Origin: Siphonodentalium dalli
Taxonomy: Eukaryota > Mollusca > Scaphopoda > Gadilida > Siphonodentaliidae
Assembly: GCA_032622095.1 (NCBI GenBank)
Contig: CP136067.1
Coordinates: 132,621,990-132,685,989, forward strand
Direction: 5' to 3'
Length of the DNA stretch: 64,000 nucleotides
The notes under the pieces are model-generated. The model saw only the letters and a list, made by a program, of their open reading frames with translations, searched no databases and was not told where the DNA came from. A program made the position numbers and the translations under genes. This document shows positions 57,095-64,000 of the stretch, piece after piece. The stretch's first letter is position 1; each line of letters opens with the position of its first letter.

Positions 57095-59135
57095 GTAAGC
57101 AGGATATCGTCGTACCACGTGACCCGAATGATAGTCACCGTCTCATTTGGCAATTAGAGGAAATATCCGCCTTAAATGTTAACAAAATATACTTTCGTAC
57201 CACAAGGTACGACTATGTGTTGCCGTAATCGATACCTTCTATCCACATTGCTCACTAAGCGTGTGTGGATACTAAAGGTGGAAGACCAACGATCACAATT
57301 CGGAGAAAATTCAGTTGGACGCCTCTAACGAATACCCAATACCACCCAACTGTGACAATTTCAACCAGACACCTGCCTATGAGTGAACATTTTCCAAATG
57401 ATGTCCATCTCGGTCAAATACTAATAGAAAGTAGAAAAATGTTCGAATCTTGGTTTTAAAACGAAATATTTAAAACAGTATCAACCAATTTCGTTCGGAA
57501 ACTTCCAACTTCCGTTACCTGAAGCATGAAATTTCTAATCTTTACCAAAGATGACGAAGATACCCACCCCGGTCACATCGTCCCTAGGTGGCTGGTTAAA
57601 ATATTGTAGAAGTACATTAGAATATAATTGCTTAGAATTCTGTGTTGGTATATGTATAGAACAGAAATGAATTCAAACGATTTTGGTGACAGTCTGCTGA
57701 AATGAATATAAATGTATCCCATCAATCGAGACACAACACGACTACACCACTGTAGCGTTCTCCATATACACCCGGTAACAACGTAGCCCCTATTCCTGCA
57801 AATCAGTTCATATTGTGCTTACTTCAAATATGAAATTCGCACCCATATGTACTGATTTCATAAATGGATCAGCACGTTAATTGTGGGCCGGACAATTTAT
57901 CGTTAACGAAATAAAGGTTATCTTAGAGTTAACTATCGTGTTCGAAAACGGTGTTCGTAACGTTTATAGATTAAAGTATACAATGTGCACAACTCGTTGG
58001 TCTAGTTGGCTCATATAATGCTCACTTTTCGTTTTTACCAAGTATACTCTACACTGATTTCATTGGATGATATGTTAAATAATGAGATAGAGCACAATCA
58101 TGGGACCAGTCATGTGGAGCTTTCATGGTCAAATATCAACATTCACAAGAGGCAGTTTTACTATGTACATGTTGGCAATTCGCCACGGGGGGGGTGGGGG
58201 GGGGGGGGGTTTCAGTGTGCTATGATATGAACTTTAACAAACAATTTACAGCTATAACATAAACATGCCCAATTGTTTACTACAAGCGCTGTCAAAGCTA
58301 TCATTCCTCAAGTTGGCACACAACTGAAAATTTTCCGATGTTTGCTTTTAAATATATGACAAGATTCAATCGTCTTATAAGATCCAGGAGTTTCATCGCT
58401 CAAATAGTAATAGGCAGTAAATATCGAAAACACAAATTTTGTAACTTCAAAATTTATCGCTTAAAAGTGTGCACTAGATAGCCATCTGCGAATAATTTCA
58501 TAAAAATGACCTGGAATTTGCCAGGTGTGTGATCGTACCGTACCCTTAGCCCACGTTCACACTCTCGTAAATTTTCCTGCCTTTTTATTTGCAGTCATTT
58601 CGATACAGAAAGCTATACAGTACCAGAAAACGAACGCAAAATGATTATAAATTGCTTCTATATATATATCTTAATTTATCCTCCATATATAATGAAGATA
58701 TAAGTATATAAATCCATAACACAAGTAATGCAAATACATATAAGAAACATCAAGGAACATATGTACAAGGGTTAACGGAAGTATTTACTCTCTGGAGTCC
58801 AGGCCCGTTTATGGTGAAGGACATTGGACACAAACGTAATCAGGTATTATAATCATTTATACATGTATTATAATCATTTATACAGGTATTATAAGGCAAA
58901 TGTCAGTAGCGTCGTTACACGTTGAAATCCGAAATTTTAATTATCGTGGCGTTAACGAAATAGCTGAAAACAACACCACACAATTTTTCCAGCTGTGTGA
59001 ACTTGAAGGTACCCTAAGCATGTAGCTCTACCGGAAACACTCGAAGATTTCCAGTGAGTTGGCTCCGTTTTGTTGGTGCAGAACTGTCTAGACTGGTAAA
59101 TATTCCAGGTAGTCACACTTTGAGTCTCTTTGTAG
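57095..59135 (+). other. Intron of the secreted-protein gene
   Basis: The 2041-bp intron lies between a GTAAGC donor and a TCTCTTTGTAG acceptor. It contains G runs at 58187-58194 and 58196-58209. The frames at 57265-57459 and 58006-58230 have no splice support, and no additional exon is recognised. Confidence 0.6.
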
Positions 59136-59489
59136 GGTACCACGGAGGAAACCATAACGGAGGAGGTGACTACGGCGGAAGTCGCTACGGATGACGCCAC
59201 TATGGAAATGGACGCCACTGAGAAGAAAAACCCCCTACATCCTCTCATGATGTTTTGTCTGTTTAGAGAGTTCAAGGACAGCATGAAACCAAAGAAGAGA
59301 GGACTCATGGATAAGTTCAAGAAGATCCACGAACGATACCCCGGCGGAGATTATCCAACGGCTTCACCTGAAAGAGTCGAGGACCTCTTTGACGATCTAT
59401 GCAGTGGACTTGAGGACTTCATCAAAGACTCCTACCCAGAACTGTTCAAGGATGGTAAGAAGCACCGCTTGGGTGATTTCATATTATAG
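59136..59489 (+). CDS. Secreted dibasic-site protein, terminal exon
   Basis: 117 codons and a TAG stop follow the acceptor TCTCTTTGTAG, starting in phase 0 to match the donor at 57094. The peptide begins with a Thr/Glu-rich acidic stretch (GTTEETITEEVTTAEVA). It then has NPLHPLMMFCLFREF, a basic KPKKR site, MDKFKKIHERYPGG, a second Cys in DDLCSGLEDF, and ends LGDFIL. GC content and codon use stand out from the surroundings, supporting real coding. With the upstream exon the protein would be about 174 residues. I do not recognise the family. The signal peptide and repeated KR/KKR sites suggest a secreted, possibly processed, product; the two Cys could form one disulfide. ATTAAA at 59541-59546, about 52 bases after the stop, is a likely polyadenylation signal. 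Confidence 0.75.
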   Translation, partial: GTTEETITEEVTTAEVATDDATMEMDATEKKNPLHPLMMFCLFREFKDSMKPKKRGLMDKFKKIHERYPGGDYPTASPERVEDLFDDLCSGLEDFIKDSYPELFKDGKKHRLGDFIL

Positions 59490-59540
59490 TCCAGTCAAAA
59501 TACGAGAAATATGTCCTAACCTAGAAAAAATTTGAACCGA

Positions 59541-59546
59541 ATTAAA
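59541..59546 (+). terminator. Candidate polyadenylation signal ATTAAA
   Basis: A variant hexamer about 52 bases past the TAG at 59489, with a G/T-containing stretch (GTTCATGGAGTGCGGGG) beginning a few bases downstream. Confidence 0.45.
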
Positions 59547-59549
59547 TTA

Positions 59550-60479
59550 TGTTCATGGAGTGCGGGGACCTTTATATAGACCACACATTAAAATCCTTCG
59601 CGAGATCTGTGGGCAAAATATGAAAACTGACATCGTTTCTGGCAGTACCCATGTGAGTGGATTCTGTTTAGGGGTATGGGTAAAAAAGACGCACCAACAT
59701 GAGGTATACAAATGCTTGGAGTATGGGGCCATGTCATATATAAAATTGATGGAAATTAATTGCTAATTGCATCGTGATAGAGCATGACGCTGATATCATT
59801 TTGTTGTAGATGTCACAGGGGTCAAAAAGTCGCAGAGTGCAAAAAATTCGATGGTATGGTTGTGGTACTCACGTGGAATGATGGGTTAAACCAGACGAAA
59901 TTGTTTTTTTTTAAGCAAACAGACAATTTTGGTGTCAAATATAAAATTCTCTAAATTCCCATTTGGGAAAACTTTGTTATCCAAGATGGCATCCAATATG
60001 GTTGTACATATTACATCAGTTATTGAAATAAGTCATTATACGATATATTGTGGCATATAGGAATTACGCAGTTATTATACAAGTCCGTGTGAAATACGAG
60101 TACGGTAGCGAATAGTGTGACAGGACAGGGGGGGTCTGCACATTTTTTCCGAACACTAGGCGGGGTGGGTGGTTGGTTCAACAGCCCGGCTAACACAATT
60201 TTTCCTGGTCCCGTAAATTTTTTCCTGTAGTCATTTTTCTTCAAAATAATGGGACAACAGGTTTTAAGAATGCTTCAATTATGTAATAAGGATGAACTTA
60301 ACTATTGGTAGGGGGTTTGAGTTCACCATCAGTTATTAATGAGGGATGACACCAATGGGTCAGCTTGCTAAATGTTTTCATCAATGATCTATCAATGCAC
60401 ATTGACATGGAAAGGCTCCGGTTTAAACAGACTATTCAAAAAACCATAATAAAATTTAACATAAAGGTGTTAAAACAAA
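59550..60479. other. No gene recognised
   Basis: AT-rich with a GC-rich patch at about 60120-60190 (CACATTTTTTCCGAACACTAG-type repeat sequence). No exon is seen. Confidence 0.5.
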
Positions 60480-60930
60480 CTTTAAACGATTTCAGCGATA
60501 TTCGGTACATGGGTCTAGGATCACCTCTAGATGGGAGCTGTTAAATTTGAACGACTTTTGATGAAAAACATGGCCACCGGCAGATATCTTGGATTTTACT
60601 CTTTGCATCACTAAATCCTTTAGCACACACTACAGAGCTTATCCCTCATCCGAACAGCACCAAATTTCATATTAATCCTTGGTGTGATCTTTCGATGGGT
60701 GCCTACCATTTTTTCCCGAATTCTGTAAAAATAAACATGGCTGCCAGCGGCCATCTTGGATTTTACTCTTTGTATGACTAAATCCTTTAGCACATCTTAC
60801 AGGTCACATTTCTCATCCAATCGTCACTAAATTTCATATGGATCTTCAGGGTGACCTCCCTTTTTCCCCCGAAATTTATTCAAAACAAACATGGCCACCA
60901 GCAGCCATCTTGGATTTCAAATGTGAATCC
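60480..60930 (+). repeat. GCCAGCGGCCAT-family repeat, best-preserved array (3 units)
   Basis: Units with AACATGGCCACCGGCAGATAT, AACATGGCTGCCAGCGGCCAT and AACATGGCCACCAGCAGCCAT at about 60567, 60734 and 60888 (periods about 167 and 154). Each good unit includes TTGGATTTTACTCTTTG, CTAAATCCTTTAGCACA, TCATCC..TCG(C)CAC(T/C)AAATTTCATAT. It is the same family and strand as 1265-1450 and 2040-2600. Confidence 0.82.
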
Positions 60931-61550
60931 ATCAGCACAACCAACAGCCCACATTTATTGGAGAATTGCTTTGAAACTTTACAGCCATAAGTAGAAATGC
61001 TTCTATAATCATGATACGGAACATAGATGAGATAAGATCAGGAGAACTTAGTGAAATAGTCATTTGAAGCAGTTTGAAGGGGGTGTCAATTAAGACGTCA
61101 TAATTATCATGGCATGGCGTCAAAACTTCATTTGGGGCGATCGTTTTCACAATTTTGTCTGGAAAACCCCGCGCTAAATATAGAAAACCATAGACTTGTA
61201 CCCAGCCGGTGGCATAGTCAGAAATGAAGTATATGAGTGGTGCGCTCTGGTAGAGATTGATATATATGGATCTGTTGTACATTTTCGCCATTCATATGCA
61301 TGACGACTTACGATCATTCTAAGTATTGTTCATTTTTCATTTGCATGTACAACAGAAAATTGGCTTAGACAATTATAAATATTTCGGTGCCAAGTCGTAC
61401 GAAGCACCTTACTCAATAATTATAAGTTGTGCTATAATCTGCACACTGTGAACATATTTCAGATAAAAAATAAGAACTTAAGCTGCTTTTTTAGGAATAT
61501 ATTTATGCGGAAAAATCTATATACATTATCAGTGAATGTAGATTGGGTAT
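60931..61550. other. No gene recognised
   Basis: A minus-strand frame at 60932-61291 (119 codons) was examined; its translation has no recognisable domain and no splice support. Confidence 0.45.
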
Positions 61551-61639
61551 GTTTATTGAGGGATAATGACATGTGGTCGTTGGAGCATGTTTAGTGTAAA
61601 CCGCTCAAATTGACCACAACACACTATCACTCAATAAAC
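61551..61639. repeat. Foldback hairpin
   Basis: GTTTATTGAGGGATAATGAC and ATGTGGTC pair with GACCACAAC and ACACTATCACTCAATAAAC, around a loop of about 30 bases. Confidence 0.75.
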
Positions 61640-62049
61640 CAAACCAAACTACTTGTAGTTCTAAAATATCTGCACCGTATCATGGGTCCGTATGAATGTT
61701 GTCGTTATTTGCCTCCGGTTTTTGTATATGTAGCCAATAACTATATGCGTTATCTATTTATTTCAGATCTAAAAAATCACGGGCCATGAAAAGGTTAAAC
61801 CAACAAACGACGTATATAGCCAAGTGGTCATGCTAATTTACTATGATGTTGCTAATTTAGTATGATGTTGGTGGAACAAAATTATGACGTTAAGAACAAG
61901 TACAACATGTTATTTCAGAGACTTATCCGAATGATTCGAAGAAAGCCATTCAATTTAAATCATCCACTAACATATCTATTTTAACATTATTATGTCAATA
62001 ATACCTGCGTTGATTGTAGGAAACCGACCATAATAAGATGAGTTTTATT
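61640..62049. other. No gene recognised
   Basis: AT-rich, with a short TTTAGTATGATGTTG duplication (about 61838-61870). Confidence 0.5.
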
Positions 62050-62270
62050 AAAGGTACGGTTGGCCTTGGCGGTGGGTATCCTGTGAAAATATTTCCACCC
62101 GTCAAAAACCGCCACAAACAGAAAGAACAACAAAATGTAGACAGACTTTGTCCGTATACAAATAAGAAATATCGCATAAACAGTATGTTATTGTCATATT
62201 TGTGACCATTGTTATGTAAACAAAAGCATAAAAAGTTACTTTTCTGGTGTTTGTTTATATTATGATGGTA
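62050..62270. repeat. Dispersed repeat related to 45770-45950
   Basis: TTAAAGGTACGGTTGGCCTTGG, then GGTGGGTATCCTGTGAAAATA, AAACCGCCA and AACAGTATGTTATTGTCA...TAAACAAAAG, in the same order as the repeat at 45774-45930. Confidence 0.6.
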
Positions 62271-63023
62271 AACATAAAGAGCGTTCTTTGTGGGTGAATT
62301 CCTGATATGGAACGAATAAAGAGCGTTTATGCCATTTGTGTGTGATTAGCCAGCAGCATTGTGCTGTCTTCTGTAACACAATCAGGCTCTTGTTTATGTA
62401 AAATATAGTAAATCTTTATGATAACATGCTGTTTACGCGATGGTCATGGTATATATGAACGAGACTGTGTGCGTTTTAATGTTATTCTGTTTACGGTGAT
62501 TGGAACAAATATGAACATTTTCGACAATTAAGGCCGCACGTGCCTTTAAGACCATTTTGCAACAACCATAGCGGTCATTATTACACTATTTTAGAACATA
62601 TATGTTTTTGGATATTTAACGTAGACATCGAATCATTCTGATTACTTATTAGACACAGACCGCAAAATTTATAATTTGTGACATATAGCATCACTTTGCC
62701 CCACCAATATCAAAGCTAACTCAGCAGAACCCACCAACACCATAGATAATTAGCAGGACCACTTTACCAGGGAAGCATACAGAGAAATAACTACCAACTG
62801 ATTTAAAACGCCCAAATCGGGCGAACTTACAACTCACATTCAAACTGTAACAGTTCTACAACTGATTAGATATGCGTTGTTAGAATTATATAATAAAATT
62901 ATCGAGAACATCTGCTCGTGTTCATCTTTATTTTGGTCGAGATTTGTTTTCTTCAAAAACTCGACTTAACGAGGGACTGTTATCGGCGGGCGGCCGGGTG
63001 TGCGGTCCTAATCATCTATAACT
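62271..63023. other. No gene recognised
   Basis: Contains a single AGCAGGACCACTTTACCAG arm (about 62752) of the 25912 foldback family. AAAGAGCGTTCTTTGTGGG and AAAGAGCGTTTATGCC form a short direct repeat (62276, 62318). Confidence 0.5.
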
Positions 63024-63334
63024 AAAGCTGCTTTCACAGACCGCGGCTGACGCATGCGGCCAACGCATGCATCTAGCATACCTCACATTGGCACATGCGG
63101 CTATCAGGTTATGCGCAACGTTTAAAACCATACATATATCCCTGGCGCTTTCACAGGGATGCGGTTGAAGAAAGTTTTGAAATAGGACTCGTTTAACAGC
63201 CGCAAGTTGCCCGCATCCCTGTGGAAGCGCCAATGATGTATGGTTTGAAACGTTGCCTATAGCGATATATAGCTGGATTCGTTGGCCGCATGTCACATGT
63301 GCATCAGCCGCAGGTCTGTGAAAGCTGCCTTTTC
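63024..63334. mobile_element. Foldback MITE with GCTTTCACAGACC ends
   Basis: AAAGCTGCTTTCACAGACCGC, GGCTGACGCATGCGGCC and AACGTTTAAAACCATACAT pair with ATGTATGGTTTGAAACGTT, GGCCGCATGTCACATG and GCAGGTCTGTGAAAGCTGC. An inner pair GGCGCTTTCACAGGGATGCGG / CCGCATCCCTGTGGAAGCGCC lies near the centre. A diverged partial copy follows to about 63480 (CACGTGAAAGCAGCTTTTGG, CAAACCATACATACATG). Short frames here are palindrome translations. Confidence 0.82.
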
Positions 63335-63770
63335 ATACCTGCGACTGACGAATGCGACCAATGTATGCGGCTTTCGGGTAAACGCATTCACGTGAAAGCA
63401 GCTTTTGGGAGCAAAGTTTCAAACCATACATACATGTATATCACTGGGGTTGCGGATGATGCAGTTCAACGCATCCGTTTTCAAAACGTTTTGCGATCAC
63501 TAAATCGAAATAATTGTTTATTCTGAAGCCATGTGTACATGGGTTTAAAGAATTACATATCAGAAAAAATTATCAAAAGAGTACAAGAAATTCACTGGAA
63601 ACGTATTTAAATGTATGATGTATGTGACAAATATATATACACACACACACATATATATATATAAAATAAAAATAAATATTCAATATCATTAGATTTTCGA
63701 AATTTGGTCTGTGGTCTTTGAAAACTGAGGAGAACGGCTAGTTTTCGGTTGATTACACAGAGAAATATTC
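63335..63770. other. Partial MITE-like sequence, then (AC)n/(AT)n
   Basis: The first 150 bases resemble the preceding element. ATATATATACACACACACACA with ATATATATAT at 63631-63662 is a microsatellite. No gene is seen. Confidence 0.6.
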
Positions 63771-63830
63771 AAAGCCTCTTCGTGAAACGGGGATTGCTAG
63801 TTGACAAGTCCCGTTTCATGAAGAGGCTTT
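63771..63830. repeat. Short hairpin, 22-25 bp stem
   Basis: AAAGCCTCTTCGTGAAACGGG pairs with CCCGTTTCATGAAGAGGCTTT with one mismatch and an 18-base loop. It could be a small foldback remnant or a hairpin RNA; nothing in the sequence decides between these. Confidence 0.8.
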
Positions 63831-64000
63831 GCATGCTTTTCTGATATCGGATATCCAACCGTTGAGTATTACAAATGTCCCATTGTTGAGACTCAAAGTT
63901 GGACGTTTGTGTAGATTCAAGTTTTTGCGATTCACATAAAGTACAGTGCATGGTGGGGGTGTGCTCTGTGTTGAGGTGGTTTCAATTTGCATTCAGAAGA

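Noticed and set aside
58952-59320. Minus-strand 122-codon frame
   Set aside because: It is antisense to the terminal exon at 59136-59489, which has splice, composition and 3'-signal support; the minus frame has none.
63771-63830. microRNA precursor
   Set aside because: The stem is long and almost perfect, like the many other foldback remnants here, and no expression evidence exists. It is kept as an unassigned hairpin.
1-64000. tRNA and rRNA genes
   Set aside because: No cloverleaf with A/B-box pairs or rRNA-like conserved block was recognised by eye; a covariance-model scan would be needed to exclude decayed copies.

Overview
Eukaryotic genomic DNA from a marine invertebrate, most likely a lophotrochozoan such as a bivalve mollusc. 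The evidence is AT-rich, intron-containing sequence with GT-AG junctions, scattered ACATGT/TACATGTA low-complexity tracts, repeats of the kind common in molluscan genomes (GCCAGCGGCCAT, AAAGGGCCATAACTC and TATCATCCGGAAACC motifs), CR1/Jockey-type LINE remnants, and a very high load of short inverted-repeat elements. The species cannot be named from the sequence. Nothing looks bacterial or phage-derived.

Three coding loci can be supported. (1) A reprolysin-type (M12B, ADAM/ADAMTS) metalloprotease gene runs on the minus strand. Four exons with matching splice phases, 17648-17393, 13149-13020, 11401-11133 and 6207-6127, encode the prodomain, a furin-like RYKR site and the first part of the catalytic domain. 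The start and the zinc-binding part were not found in the window. (2) A small secreted, dibasic-site-rich protein of unknown family lies on the plus strand (exons 56925-57094 and 59136-59489). It has a TATA box and CCAAT motif upstream and an ATTAAA signal downstream, but an apparent 1-base frameshift separates its signal peptide from the rest. (3) A single minus-strand exon (49062-48930) encodes a clean signal peptide; its partners were not found. Three LINE fragments (left edge, about 33 kb and about 43 kb) are decayed.

The rest is non-coding and dominated by repeats. Between and inside the metalloprotease exons (1-18 kb) lie a GC-rich self-complementary element with a 6-bp target duplication (5068-5821), a TTAA-flanked piggyBac-like MITE with a matching unoccupied site (9627-10018), a hAT-like element (13461-13883), a Harbinger-like element (14910-16237) and a pair of short TIR elements (16472-17254). 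From 18 to 23 kb there is a 105-bp satellite, an AT-rich TGAATAAAT region and a CCAGGTGTA minisatellite arranged as an inverted pair. From 23 to 33 kb there are Harbinger-like, TTAA-flanked foldback and pogo/mariner-like MITEs, each with at least two copies in the window. From 34 to 36 kb there is a 45-bp minisatellite. From 38 to 41 kb foldback elements are nested. At 46.5-47.3 kb a roughly 40-bp minisatellite is present. At 52 kb there is a second complete piggyBac-like MITE. From 54 to 56 kb two nearly identical 194-bp direct repeats enclose a tandem repeat.

No tRNA, rRNA or CRISPR was recognised. The genes show no functional link beyond all appearing to encode secretory-pathway proteins. 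The main interest is the inverted-repeat elements, several of which can be assigned to transposon superfamilies from target duplications, and the hairpin modules shared among them.
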